NCBI GenBank assembly: GCA_010092695.1 | Contig: JAADJJ010000001.1 | Location: forward strand, 2,294,001 to 2,358,000 | Direction of reading: 5' to 3' | DNA: 64,000 nt | DNA from: Enterobacteriaceae bacterium 4M9 | GTDB taxonomy: Bacteria; Pseudomonadota; Gammaproteobacteria; Enterobacterales; Enterobacteriaceae | Shown: piece by piece, positions 26,705 to 36,185 of the stretch | Position numbering within the stretch: the stretch's first letter is position 1 | Layout: each line of letters starts with the position of its first letter | Translations under genes and position numbers: made by a program | Notes under the pieces: generated by a model | Databases searched by the model: none | What the model saw: the letters and a program-made list of their open reading frames with translations, nothing else | Told to the model about the DNA's origin: nothing

Positions 26705-28087
26705 TTACCCCATCAGAACCCAGGTCGCCGGAAATGCGGCGACAAGCATCAGCAAAATGATAGTCTTTTCCTGCATATTCAGCGAGTTGTTGTGCTGGTG
26801 GCTGTAGCGGGCGTACAGGAACACCAGCAGGCCCGGCGCGTACAGCACAACGGAGAGCAGCAAGTGCATCAGTCCAGCGGCATAAATTAGCCAGATACCG
26901 TAGGCGCAAGCGCCCAGGCCAATCGCGCGGTGCAGCGGGCGGCGGGCGACTTTGACCAGGAAGGCGCCTACCAGCAGATACGGCACCAGAATCATTTCTG
27001 ACGCGATGGTCAGCAGCGTGTTGTAATCAGAGCCGGTAAGCCAAATCAGCACCAGACTGACCTGCACGCTAATGTTGGTCAGCCACAGCGAGGCCGATGG
27101 CGCGTTGTTCTGGTTCTGGCGGGCAAAGATTTTGGGGAACGCTTTGTGCGTGGCGGCCAGCAGCGGCACTTCGGCAGCCATGATTGTCCAGCTCAGGTAA
27201 GCGCCGCAGACCGAAACAATCAGCCCGGCGGCAATCACAATCTCGCCCCAGGAACCCATCATATGCACCATTAACCCGGCCATTGACGGGTTGCGCATCT
27301 GCGCGAGATCGCTACGCGGGATAACGCCCAGCGACAGTAGCGTGACCAGCAGATAGACGGTCAGCGCTGCCGATACCGCCAGCAGCGTGGCGCGGCCCAC
27401 ATCGCGTTTGTTACGTGCGCGAGAAGAAACCACCACTGCACCTTCAACACCAATAAACACCCAAAGTGTAATCAGCATGGTGTTTTTAACCTGTTCCCAC
27501 ACTGGCACACCCAGCTCCACGCCGCTGAAATCAAGCGTGAAGGTGGTGAGACTAAAGGCGGCAATAGCCAGCACCACAAACAGCCCCAGCGGCAGCAGTT
27601 TGGCAAGTGTGGCAACCAGGTTAATGCTGGCTGCGGTCTGTACGCCGCGCAACACCAGCCAGTGGACAAACCACAGCAACACTGAGGCCCCAACAATAGA
27701 TTGCCAGGTATTGCCATCACCAAAAAGCTTCAGCTCTGGCGTATCGGTAAAAAAGCTCAGGGCAGAAAAGACGATAACCAGGTAAGAGACGTTGGCGATA
27801 ACGGCGCACAGCCAGTAACCCCAGGCAGAGCAAAAGCCGATAAGCTCGCCAAAACCTTCGCGTGCGTAAGTAAAGATACCGCCGTCCAGTTCCGGGCGCA
27901 GGCGCGTAAGCACCAGCATCGCCAGCGACAGCAGCAGGATCCCAACGCCTGTTATCAGCCAGCCGATAAGCAGCGCGGCAGGTGCTGCTACGTGCGCCAT
28001 ATTCTGCGGCAAACTGAATACGCCAGCGCCCAGCATTGAGCTCAGTACCAGCGCGGTAAGGGCGGCAAGGCCCAGTTTCTTTTCCAT
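26705..28087 (-). CDS. ydgI: YdgI, APC-family basic amino acid/polyamine antiporter
   Basis: Inner-membrane protein of 460 residues with about 12-13 helices, in the arginine/ornithine (ArcD-like) branch of the APC superfamily. The first-helix motif SSMLGAGVFSLPQNMA is characteristic. The substrate is not proven, but arginine:ornithine exchange is the usual prediction. The position between ydgH and folM is as in E. coli. Confidence 0.9.
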   Translation of the reverse strand: MEKKLGLAALTALVLSSMLGAGVFSLPQNMAHVAAPAALLIGWLITGVGILLLSLAMLVLTRLRPELDGGIFTYAREGFGELIGFCSAWGYWLCAVIANVSYLVIVFSALSFFTDTPELKLFGDGNTWQSIVGASVLLWFVHWLVLRGVQTAASINLVATLAKLLPLGLFVVLAIAAFSLTTFTLDFSGVELGVPVWEQVKNTMLITLWVFIGVEGAVVVSSRARNKRDVGRATLLAVSAALTVYLLVTLLSLGVIPRSDLAQMRNPSMAGLMVHMMGSWGEIVIAAGLIVSVCGAYLSWTIMAAEVPLLAATHKAFPKIFARQNQNNAPSASLWLTNISVQVSLVLIWLTGSDYNTLLTIASEMILVPYLLVGAFLVKVARRPLHRAIGLGACAYGIWLIYAAGLMHLLLSVVLYAPGLLVFLYARYSHQHNNSLNMQEKTIILLMLVAAFPATWVLMG

Positions 28088-28231
28088 GGTTATCCTGTCA
28101 GTCAGGCGGGGGATCCGGAATAATTATGTCGCTCTGGCGCATAAATCTAGCGGATCGTACTAAAGATACGCGATTCTACGGACAGCGAATCCGGCTTGCA
28201 ATGAGAACTGTCGGGGCGGGCGATGAGTGGT

Positions 28232-28258
28232 AAAAAAATGGGCAGCCACAGGCTGCCC
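28232..28258 (-). terminator. Terminator of ydgH
   Basis: gggcagcc / ggctgccc 8-bp perfect stem with an aca loop, followed on the minus strand by seven T residues. Confidence 0.85.
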
Positions 28259-28276
28259 AGGTAATGTGATACGCGG

Positions 28277-29224
28277 TTATTTAAACAGGTCGGCGCTGAC
28301 GGTCATGTTGCCGCCGCGCTCCTGCCACTGGCGAGTGACGTGATAGTACTTCGCGCCTTTCTTCGCTGCACGCTTGGCTACGTTGTAGGAAACGTCAGTC
28401 ATGCTGCTGAAGTGGCCAGTGAAGGTAATGCTGTCAAACGGCACCATCTGTGCGGCGGTGATTTTGTTCACTTCTTCGATTTTAGTGCCGTCCGGCAGGG
28501 TGACAGTGTAACGCCCGCCTTTTGACGTCTGGGTTTCAAAGAAGCGACCCACGTTGGTATCTGGCATATCGGCAGAAGCAACGCCTGGGATCTCAACCTG
28601 TTTAGCGGCGGTCCCGCCTGCGGCGATGGCGGCGCGACCGGCCTGGGAGTCAGCCGGGATAGCGTCTGCACTTTGCACCACGCGTTTTTTAGCATCGGCT
28701 TTGTAGATATAAGCCGTGACCTGCTGGTTACCGCCGCCGGAGTTGGTATCAATCTGGCGCACTATAAAGAAAGATGCTGCACCTTTGCGCTTCGCTTCTT
28801 TCGTAATGGCATCGTTTACGTCCGGCTGGCTGCGAAAGAAGCCCTGTACGCTTACGGTATCAAACGGCTCAAGGGCGTAAGCCTGCTCTTTGGGCAGTTC
28901 CATCACGCCGTTGATCACGCGGTTTTCTGGTTGGTCTGCTTTTGGTGCGTCTTCACGATACACATCGGCCACCACGCGCCAGTTGCCGCTGTTGCCCACA
29001 TCGCTGGTATCCACCACGTAGAACGAGGCAGCACCCATATCGTCCGCGCGGCGCGAGACGGCTTTCGCGGCTTCATTGAGCGCATTGAAACGTCCGGTTA
29101 GCGTAATACGTTCGAAAGGCTTGAGAGAGGCCGCCTGCTCTGGCGTTAACTCTGTCGCCGCCTGGGCGCAGAAAGCCGTTGCGGAAAACAGGGCGGTTGC
29201 CAGAAGGGTATTCTTAAGCTTCAT
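28277..29224 (-). CDS. ydgH: YdgH periplasmic protein (YdgH/BhsA/McbA family)
   Basis: 315-residue exported protein containing three YdgH/BhsA/McbA-like repeats, each about 60-70 residues and built around PF-(D/E)-x-(I/V) and RAA/RRA-type helices (near residues 35-95, 125-180 and 260-315). The signal peptide MKLKNTLLATALFSATAFCAQA cleaves before ATELTPEQ. AAGGATT precedes ATG 29224, so the longer frame is rejected. Many relatives are small stress-induced envelope proteins; the role of YdgH itself is poorly known. Confidence 0.92.
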   Translation of the reverse strand: MKLKNTLLATALFSATAFCAQAATELTPEQAASLKPFERITLTGRFNALNEAAKAVSRRADDMGAASFYVVDTSDVGNSGNWRVVADVYREDAPKADQPENRVINGVMELPKEQAYALEPFDTVSVQGFFRSQPDVNDAITKEAKRKGAASFFIVRQIDTNSGGGNQQVTAYIYKADAKKRVVQSADAIPADSQAGRAAIAAGGTAAKQVEIPGVASADMPDTNVGRFFETQTSKGGRYTVTLPDGTKIEEVNKITAAQMVPFDSITFTGHFSSMTDVSYNVAKRAAKKGAKYYHVTRQWQERGGNMTVSADLFK

Positions 29225-29763
29225 ACAATTAATCCTTCGCCATGCGCAAAAGTGTGAACGAAACAAGTTGCTCTATAATTCTCGTCAGCCGCCGATTATT
29301 GCATTGAAATATGGCGGCTGTCTGCTCCCGGTTTATGTTTTTAATACAACGGTAGCGCGTATCTGACATCTTCAACAAGAAAGCGAATAAAGTGGCGCTT
29401 TGACCACTAAAACTGCTAAAGCTTATGAGTTTTAGTGTTAATGTGTTGTTAAATTGCGGTTTTAATGGGGCGTAACTCATCTTTTCCTTTGTGCCGATGA
29501 GCGTAATATCAGGCCTGTAACCCGGATATATCAGTAAAAATAGCTGTTTGACTAAATGGTGAATACAGTTTTGCTAATATTGCAAAAAATCATTGAATTA
29601 TGCGCTAGATCACGGGCGTTATTTTCAGTAGGTTATAGAAAGTTTGTTACATAAGTATTTAGCAGCGGCAGGGCGTAATGTTGAGTGTGTCTGCAACACT
29701 GCGCTGCGTCGTTTGGGATATTACAAACAAACCATCATCAAATAACCGATGGAAGGGAATACT
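29225..29763. other. 539-bp divergent control region ydgH-pntA
   Basis: AT-rich, with no coding frame supported. It must hold the ydgH and pntA promoters. It contains a perfect 10-bp inverted repeat at 29405-29437. Confidence 0.6.
29405..29437. repeat. Perfect 10-bp inverted repeat in the ydgH-pntA region
   Basis: cactaaaact / agttttagtg with a 13-nt spacer. There is no T run after it, so a terminator is unlikely. It could be a regulator site with two half-sites 23 bp apart centre to centre. Confidence 0.5.
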
Positions 29764-31296
29764 ATGCGTATTGGGGTACCAAAAGAGCGGTTAGCCAATG
29801 AAACCCGCGTCGCAGCTACGCCGAAAACCGTCGAGCAGCTGCTGAAGCTCGGGTTTAGCGTCGTGGTCGAACACGGCGCGGGCAAACTGGCGAGCTTTGA
29901 TGACGAGGCATTTGTCAGCGCAGGCGCAAGCATCAGCGACGGCGCGGATGTCTGGCAGTCAGATATCGTACTGAAAGTTAACGCACCGCAGGATGACGAA
30001 ATCGCACTGCTGCGTGAAGGGGCAACGCTGGTAAGCTTTATCTGGCCTGCACAGAACCCGGCGCTGCTTGAAAAGCTGGCAGCGCGCAATGTTACCGTCA
30101 TGGCGATGGATTCGGTGCCGCGCATTTCACGCGCCCAGTCCCTGGATGCGCTCAGTTCAATGGCGAACATTGCAGGCTATCGCGCTATTGTGGAAGCGGC
30201 TCATGAGTTTGGCCGCTTCTTTACCGGCCAGATCACCGCCGCAGGCAAAGTGCCACCGGCAAAAGTGATGGTGATTGGCGCGGGAGTTGCAGGTCTTGCG
30301 GCGATTGGCGCAGCGGGCAGCCTGGGCGCCATTGTGCGTGCCTTTGACACGCGCCCGGAAGTGAAGGAGCAGGTGCAGAGTATGGGCGCCGAGTTCCTTG
30401 AACTGGACTTTAAAGAAGAAGCGGGCAGCGGCGATGGCTATGCCAAAGTGATGTCCGAGGCGTTTATCAAGGCTGAAATGGCGCTGTTCGCCGCCCAGGC
30501 GAAAGAGGTGGACATCATCGTCACCACAGCACTCATTCCGGGTAAACCAGCACCGAAGCTTATCACCCGTGAAATGGTCGACAGCATGACGCCTGGCAGT
30601 GTGGTGGTTGACCTTGCCGCGCAAAACGGCGGCAACTGCGAGTACACCGTACCGGGCGAAATCTTCACTACGCCAAACGGCGTCAAAATTATCGGCTATA
30701 CCGACCTGGCAAGCCGCTTACCAACCCAATCCTCCCAGCTGTACGGCACCAACCTGGTGAACCTGCTCAAGCTGTTGTGCAAAGAAAAAGACGGTAATGT
30801 CGCCGTTGATTTCGAGGATGTCGTCGTGCGTGGCGTGACGGTGATTCGTGAAGGCGAAGTGACCTGGCCTGCACCGCCGATTCAGGTGTCAGCACAACCG
30901 CAGGCAGCAGCAAAAGCGCAGCCTCAGGTCGCCGCAGAGCCCAAAAAACCGGCCTCCCCGTGGCGTAAATACGCGCTAATTGCACTGGCCATTATCCTCT
31001 TTGGTTGGCTGGCAAACGTCGCACCGCGTGAGTTCCTCGGTCACTTTACCGTGTTCGCGCTCTCCTGCGTGGTGGGTTACTACGTTGTGTGGAACGTGTC
31101 ACACGCGCTGCATACACCGCTGATGTCGGTCACGAACGCCATTTCAGGCATTATCGTGGTGGGCGCACTGCTGCAAATTGGCCACGGCGGCTGGGTGACA
31201 TTCCTGAGCTTTATCGCCGTACTTATCGCCAGTATCAACATTTTTGGTGGCTTTACCGTCACTCAGCGCATGCTGAAAATGTTCCGGAAGAACTAA
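29764..31296 (+). CDS. pntA: NAD(P) transhydrogenase subunit alpha
   Basis: Proton-translocating transhydrogenase, which makes NADPH from NADH using the proton gradient. The 510 residues hold the NAD(H)-binding domain I (VIGAGVAGLAAIGAA and the RQD-equivalent region) and four C-terminal membrane helices (from about residue 402). The frame begins at 29749, but GAAGGGAA before ATG 29764 and the family start MRIGVPKERL decide the start. Operon with pntB, 12 bp apart. Confidence 0.97.
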   Translation: MRIGVPKERLANETRVAATPKTVEQLLKLGFSVVVEHGAGKLASFDDEAFVSAGASISDGADVWQSDIVLKVNAPQDDEIALLREGATLVSFIWPAQNPALLEKLAARNVTVMAMDSVPRISRAQSLDALSSMANIAGYRAIVEAAHEFGRFFTGQITAAGKVPPAKVMVIGAGVAGLAAIGAAGSLGAIVRAFDTRPEVKEQVQSMGAEFLELDFKEEAGSGDGYAKVMSEAFIKAEMALFAAQAKEVDIIVTTALIPGKPAPKLITREMVDSMTPGSVVVDLAAQNGGNCEYTVPGEIFTTPNGVKIIGYTDLASRLPTQSSQLYGTNLVNLLKLLCKEKDGNVAVDFEDVVVRGVTVIREGEVTWPAPPIQVSAQPQAAAKAQPQVAAEPKKPASPWRKYALIALAIILFGWLANVAPREFLGHFTVFALSCVVGYYVVWNVSHALHTPLMSVTNAISGIIVVGALLQIGHGGWVTFLSFIAVLIASINIFGGFTVTQRMLKMFRKN

Positions 31297-31308
31297 AAGG
31301 GGAAAGCC

Positions 31309-32697
31309 ATGTCCGGAGGATTAGTTACTGCGGCCTATATTGTTGCCGCTATTCTGTTTATTTGCAGCCTTGCCGGGTTGTCAAAACACGAGACATCAAA
31401 GCAGGGTAACCTGTTCGGTATCGCCGGTATGGCGATTGCGCTTATCGCCACCATTTTTGGGCCGGATGCCGGCAATGTGGCGTGGATTATCGTGGCGATG
31501 ATTATCGGTGGCGGCATCGGTATCCACTTTGCGAAAAAGGTGGAGATGACCGAAATGCCAGAGCTGGTAGCCATTCTGCACAGCTTTGTTGGTCTTGCTG
31601 CTGTGCTGGTGGGCTTTAACAGCTACCTCGACCACGCGCCGGGCCTTGAGCCGGTGATGGAAAACATCCATTTGACCGAAGTGTTCCTCGGTGTCTTTAT
31701 TGGTGCGGTGACCTTTACCGGTTCTATCGTGGCGTTTGGCAAACTGCGCGGCAAGATTTCGTCTAAACCGCTGATGCTGCCGAACCGTCATAAGCTGAAC
31801 CTGGCCGCGCTGGTGGTTTCTTTCCTGCTGTTGGTTGTGTTTGTACGCAGCGAAAGCGTGGGCATGCAGGTACTGGTGCTGCTGGCGATGACGCTTATCG
31901 CGCTGGCGTTTGGCTGGCACCTGGTCGCCTCCATCGGTGGTGCCGACATGCCGGTTGTGGTGTCGATGTTGAACTCCTACTCTGGTTGGGCAGCGGCGGC
32001 GGCGGGCTTTATGCTCAGCAACGACCTGCTGATTGTGACCGGTGCGCTGGTGGGCTCTTCGGGTGCAATTCTGTCTTACATCATGTGTAAGGCCATGAAC
32101 CGCTCCTTTATCAGCGTGATTGCCGGTGGTTTTGGTACCGACGGCGCTGTTTCAACGGGCGATGAAGAAGTGGGCGAGCACCGCGAAATCAGCGCAGAAG
32201 AAACGGCGGAACTGCTGAAGAACTCTACGTCTGTGATAATCACCCCAGGCTATGGCATGGCGGTTGCGCAGGCGCAGTATCCGGTCGCGGAAATCACCGA
32301 GAAGCTGCGTGCACGCGGCATCAAAGTGCGCTTTGGTATCCACCCGGTTGCCGGGCGTCTGCCGGGCCACATGAACGTGCTGCTGGCTGAGGCGAAAGTG
32401 CCTTACGACATCGTGCTGGAGATGGACGAAATCAACGATGATTTCCCGGAAACCGACACGGTGCTGGTGATTGGTGCCAACGACACCGTCAACCCGGCAG
32501 CGCAGGACGATCCGCACAGCCCTATCGCTGGTATGCCGGTGCTGGAAGTGTGGAAAGCCCAGAACGTGGTGGTGTTCAAACGCTCCATGAACACGGGCTA
32601 CGCCGGAGTGCAGAACCCGCTGTTCTTTAAAGACAACACCCAAATGCTGTTTGGCGATGCCAAAGAGAGTGTGGAAAACATTCTGCGCGCGCTGTAA
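31309..32697 (+). CDS. pntB: NAD(P) transhydrogenase subunit beta
   Basis: Membrane and NADP(H)-binding subunit, 462 residues, the E. coli length. About nine N-terminal helices are followed by the NADP-binding domain III (VIITPGYGMAVAQAQ, GRLPGHMNVLLAEA, VIGANDTVNPAA). It is followed by a strong terminator. Confidence 0.97.
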   Translation: MSGGLVTAAYIVAAILFICSLAGLSKHETSKQGNLFGIAGMAIALIATIFGPDAGNVAWIIVAMIIGGGIGIHFAKKVEMTEMPELVAILHSFVGLAAVLVGFNSYLDHAPGLEPVMENIHLTEVFLGVFIGAVTFTGSIVAFGKLRGKISSKPLMLPNRHKLNLAALVVSFLLLVVFVRSESVGMQVLVLLAMTLIALAFGWHLVASIGGADMPVVVSMLNSYSGWAAAAAGFMLSNDLLIVTGALVGSSGAILSYIMCKAMNRSFISVIAGGFGTDGAVSTGDEEVGEHREISAEETAELLKNSTSVIITPGYGMAVAQAQYPVAEITEKLRARGIKVRFGIHPVAGRLPGHMNVLLAEAKVPYDIVLEMDEINDDFPETDTVLVIGANDTVNPAAQDDPHSPIAGMPVLEVWKAQNVVVFKRSMNTGYAGVQNPLFFKDNTQMLFGDAKESVENILRAL

Positions 32698-32715
32698 GCT
32701 TCGCACCGTTAATAA

Positions 32716-32741
32716 AGCCGCCCTTGTGGGCGGCTTTTTTT
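32716..32741 (+). terminator. Terminator of pntAB
   Basis: agccgccc / gggcggct stem with a ttgt loop, then seven T residues, 18 bp past the pntB stop. Confidence 0.9.
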
Positions 32742-32837
32742 GTGCGTTGATTTTATAAAGTATTACGGCTTTGGCTGTGCGCGGCGTTAGGATGAGCGCG
32801 ACGAAATAGCGGCTCAGGCAAAAGGAAGAGAATCACG

Positions 32838-34121
32838 ATGTTGCTGGCGGGTGGAATTTTTATTTTAACATTGATACTGGTTATCTGGCAGCCAAAGGGA
32901 CTGGGCATTGGTTGGAGTGCGCTGGGTGGGGCTGCATTAGCACTGGCGACAGGCGTGGTGCATTTTCACGACATCGCCACGGTGTGGCAGATTGTCTGGA
33001 ATGCCACCGCCACCTTCATCGCTATCATTATCATCAGCCTGTTGCTTGATGAAGCAGGCTTTTTTGAGTGGGCAGCGCTGCATGTGGCACGCATTGGCAA
33101 CGGGCGCGGACATGCGTTGTTCCTGTGGCTGATTGTGTTGGGCGCGATGGTATCGGCGCTGTTTGCCAACGATGGGGCGGCGCTCATCCTTACGCCTATT
33201 GCGATAGCCATTTTGCTGTCGCTCGGTTTTAGCCGTGGCGCCACGCTGGCGTTTGTGATGGCTGCCGGATTTATTGCCGATACGGCGAGCCTGCCGCTGG
33301 TGGTATCAAACCTGGTGAACATCGTGACCGCAGACTATTTTGATCTCGGCTTTAACCAGTACGCTTCGGTCATGGTGCCGGTTAACCTCGCGTCGGTTTT
33401 CGCTACCTTGTGCGTGCTGTGGCTGGTGTTTCGCTGCACAATCCCGGTGACGTACGACCTGTCAAAACTCAAAGAGCCCGCGCAGGCCATTGTTGATAAG
33501 CGAACTTTTCGCGCGGGCTGGGTGGTGCTGGTCCTGCTGCTGATGGGCTTTTTCGTGCTGGAGCCGCGCGGTGTGCCGGTGAGCCTGGTGTCTGCTATTG
33601 GTGCACTGGCGCTGTTATTGGCAGCGCGCAGCGCACGCGTGATTAATACCAGCCGCGTTTTGAAGTCAGCTCCCTGGCAAATTGTGTTGTTCTCGCTTGG
33701 CATGTACCTGGTGGTTTATGGTCTGCGTAATGCCGGATTAACCGATTACCTGACCGGGCTTCTGAACCAGCTTGCCGGGCAGGGGTTATGGGTGGCAACG
33801 CTCGGCACCGGCTTTTTGACAGCGCTGCTGTCATCAGTAATGAACAACCTGCCAAGCGTGCTGATTGGCGCGCTTTCTATTGATGCCAGTAACGCCAGTG
33901 GCGTAGTGCGTGAAGGGATGATTTACGCCAACATCATTGGCTGCGATCTGGGGCCGAAAATCACGCCTATTGGTAGTCTTGCCACCTTGCTGTGGCTGCA
34001 CGTATTGTCCAAAAAACGTATTACCGTGACCTGGGGCTACTATTTCCGCATGGGCGTGATCATGACGGTGCCGGTGTTGCTGGTGACGCTGAGCGCGCTG
34101 GTGTTGAGGCTGTCGCTGTAG
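32838..34121 (+). CDS. arsB: ArsB-type arsenite efflux permease, standing alone
   Basis: Membrane transporter of 427 residues (E. coli ArsB has 429), about 12 helices, exporting arsenite or antimonite. The family motifs SALFANDGAALILTPI and IIGCDLGPKITPIGSLATLLW are intact. AGGAAGAG precedes the start. No arsR, arsC or arsA is next to it: pntB lies upstream beyond a strong terminator and uspE converges. It therefore has its own promoter or is constitutive. Assignment to the ArsB/NhaD ion transporter superfamily is certain; arsenite specificity rests on sequence likeness. Confidence 0.85.
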   Translation: MLLAGGIFILTLILVIWQPKGLGIGWSALGGAALALATGVVHFHDIATVWQIVWNATATFIAIIIISLLLDEAGFFEWAALHVARIGNGRGHALFLWLIVLGAMVSALFANDGAALILTPIAIAILLSLGFSRGATLAFVMAAGFIADTASLPLVVSNLVNIVTADYFDLGFNQYASVMVPVNLASVFATLCVLWLVFRCTIPVTYDLSKLKEPAQAIVDKRTFRAGWVVLVLLLMGFFVLEPRGVPVSLVSAIGALALLLAARSARVINTSRVLKSAPWQIVLFSLGMYLVVYGLRNAGLTDYLTGLLNQLAGQGLWVATLGTGFLTALLSSVMNNLPSVLIGALSIDASNASGVVREGMIYANIIGCDLGPKITPIGSLATLLWLHVLSKKRITVTWGYYFRMGVIMTVPVLLVTLSALVLRLSL

Positions 34122-34125
34122 ATAA

Positions 34126-34153
34126 AAAAGGGCAGCCAACAGGCTGCCCTTTT
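34126..34153. terminator. Bidirectional terminator between arsB and uspE
   Basis: aaaagggcagcc / ggctgccctttt-type stem with a 4-nt loop between converging genes. T runs follow on both strands. Confidence 0.85.
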
Positions 34154-34170
34154 AGTAATGAAACCCGGCG

Positions 34171-35121
34171 TTAGTCGTCTTCGTCGTCATCGAGTTCGAC
34201 GGGAGTCTGATAGTCGTCCGGTTTCACCACCAGCAGGTCACAACGCAGGTGGTCAATCACCTGCTCAGCAGTATTGCCCAGAAACGCGGCCGAAATCCCG
34301 GTGCGGCCCACGGTGCCGAGCACCACAATCCCCGCATCAAGATGTTCTGCCAGGTCCGGGATCACTTCCTCCGGCAGACCTTTTTCAACGTGCGTCATAT
34401 TTTCACCAATGCCAAACTGCTGGCGCAACGCCTTCATGGCAAGCAGGTGCTGGCCGCGGATAGCGTCGTTATACACGCTGGGATCAAAGTCCGGCAGTTC
34501 GATGGCGATATTAATGGGCGTTATCGGATAGGCACCGACCAGATGCACTTCGGTATGGTTGACTCGCTCGGCCAGCTGCAACGTTTCGCGCACCAGTTTT
34601 TCATTGAGCGCGTTGTGATAAAGCTCCTCGCTGGCGAGATTGACGGCCACCAGCGCTTTACCGCCTTCCGGCCAGGGTTTGTCTTTAACCATCCACACCG
34701 GGCATGGGCATTTACGCAGCAGGTGCCAGTCGGTTGGCGTGAAGATAACGGCTTCCAGCTTGTCGTGCTGGTGGGCCATCTTCAGAATCAAATCATGCTT
34801 ATCGGCAATCACTTCCTGGATAATTGCCTCAAAGGGGCGATTGTGCCAGACCACTTTAATATCAATGGGGATACCGGCATCAATGTAATACTGCGCTTGT
34901 TCGCGGATCCACGCCGTGCGTTGAGCAATCACCCCTTTACGCATGGCGGTGCGCTCATCGGGCGAGAGCAGGGTGGTCATCTCATACGAGAAGTCATAGA
35001 TGGGAAGAAAGGCTTTGATTTTGCCGCCAATCCGTTGATGCAGATACACCGCGCGCCGTAGAGCAGGCTGATCGTCCTGACTCGGATCGATTGCGACCAG
35101 CATGTTTTGATACTTCGCCAT
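34171..35121 (-). CDS. uspE: Universal stress protein E
   Basis: 316-residue cytoplasmic protein made of two tandem Usp domains (about residues 1-150 and 160-305). The second ends in GTVGRTGISAAFLGNTAEQV, the glycine-rich nucleotide-binding-like motif. In E. coli it is linked to motility, adhesion and stress survival. It is followed by an acidic tail (ELDDDEDD). It lies 139 bp downstream of fnr on the same strand, the usual fnr-uspE arrangement. Confidence 0.95.
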   Translation of the reverse strand: MAKYQNMLVAIDPSQDDQPALRRAVYLHQRIGGKIKAFLPIYDFSYEMTTLLSPDERTAMRKGVIAQRTAWIREQAQYYIDAGIPIDIKVVWHNRPFEAIIQEVIADKHDLILKMAHQHDKLEAVIFTPTDWHLLRKCPCPVWMVKDKPWPEGGKALVAVNLASEELYHNALNEKLVRETLQLAERVNHTEVHLVGAYPITPINIAIELPDFDPSVYNDAIRGQHLLAMKALRQQFGIGENMTHVEKGLPEEVIPDLAEHLDAGIVVLGTVGRTGISAAFLGNTAEQVIDHLRCDLLVVKPDDYQTPVELDDDEDD

Positions 35122-35260
35122 ACAGGGTCTCCTTACAACTGTAAACCTCAGTCTATGAAGTAAGATTAACCTATAAGGGGGGATTCAAACAGGGAAGAAA
35201 CCGCCGCCGGATCAAGAAATGCGAAATATAAATCAATCCGACGGCGCGAGTGATGAAGTA

Positions 35261-36013
35261 TCAGGCAACGTTGCGTGCCTGACCTGCCAGTTGAGCCAGC
35301 ATCTCGCTGTTTTCAATAGTGATGTATTTGCCTTTTACCGACAGCATGCCACTTTTCTGGAAACGCCCCAGCAGACGGCTGATAGTCTCTACCGTCAGGC
35401 CGAGGTAGTTACCGATGTCGCCACGGGTCATGGTCAGGCGGAACTCACGCGGTGAGAAGCCACGCTGGGCGAAGCGGCGCGAAAGGTTGTACACAAAGGC
35501 GGCAAGGCGCTCTTCGGCATTTTTCTTCGACAGCAGCAGGATCATATCCTGGTCGCCCTTAATTTCGCCGCTCATCAGGCGCATCATCTGCTGGCGTAGA
35601 TTGGGCATTTTACCGGAGAGATCGTCAAGCGTTTCAAACGGGATCTCACAGACCATTGACGTTTCCAGCGCCTGCGCAAAACTTGGATGATGCCCGGTGC
35701 CAATCGCATCAAAGCCAACCAGGTCGCCAGCCAGATGGAAGCCGGTAATCTGCTCATCACCTTGTTCAGTGATGGTGTAGCTTTTGATGGTGCCGGAACG
35801 GATGGCATACAGCGATTTCAGCTCATCACCCGCCTTGAACAGCGTTTGACCCTTCTGGATCGGCTTTTTACGCTCAATGATGTTATCGAGCTGGTCAAGC
35901 TCATGCTCGTTGAGCGTGAACGGGATACAAAGCTGGCTGATGCTGCAATCCTGGCAATGGATGGCACAACCGCCAGACTGGATGCGTCGGATAATGCGCT
36001 TTTCTGGGATCAT
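35261..36013 (-). CDS. fnr: FNR, oxygen-sensing global regulator
   Basis: CRP-family regulator that activates anaerobic genes when its 4Fe-4S cluster is intact. 250 residues, almost identical to E. coli Fnr. Cluster cysteines are at 20, 23 and 29 in the N-terminal IHCQDCSISQLC segment and near 122 (SMVCEIP). The recognition helix is VETISRLLGRF. A FNR-type site lies about 20-33 bp upstream of the start, consistent with autoregulation. Confidence 0.98.
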   Translation of the reverse strand: MIPEKRIIRRIQSGGCAIHCQDCSISQLCIPFTLNEHELDQLDNIIERKKPIQKGQTLFKAGDELKSLYAIRSGTIKSYTITEQGDEQITGFHLAGDLVGFDAIGTGHHPSFAQALETSMVCEIPFETLDDLSGKMPNLRQQMMRLMSGEIKGDQDMILLLSKKNAEERLAAFVYNLSRRFAQRGFSPREFRLTMTRGDIGNYLGLTVETISRLLGRFQKSGMLSVKGKYITIENSEMLAQLAGQARNVA

Positions 36014-36032
36014 AAGTATGCTCAGGCCCTAA

Positions 36033-36046
36033 TTGATATGAGTCAA
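36033..36046. promoter_or_regulatory. FNR box upstream of fnr
   Basis: TTGAT-atga-GTCAA, one base off the TTGAT-N4-ATCAA consensus, at a promoter-proximal position. It matches the negative autoregulatory site of E. coli fnr. Confidence 0.75.
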
Positions 36047-36185
36047 TTTTAACATCTTTTTGGGCACGTGATAAGTATGGAAAAAGTGCAACCTGCTAAT
36101 GTCTGAAATTGTTGTCAGAGATTGTCGCCATGTCATTGAACTGGTATGACAAATTCTGGGGCGATTTACAAAATTTTTGCTGGCT

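Noticed and set aside
35202..35246. Inverted repeat cgccgccggat / atccgacggcg between uspE and fnr
   Set aside because: One mismatch and a 23-nt loop with no T run; it may be a weak fnr terminator, but the evidence is too thin to annotate.
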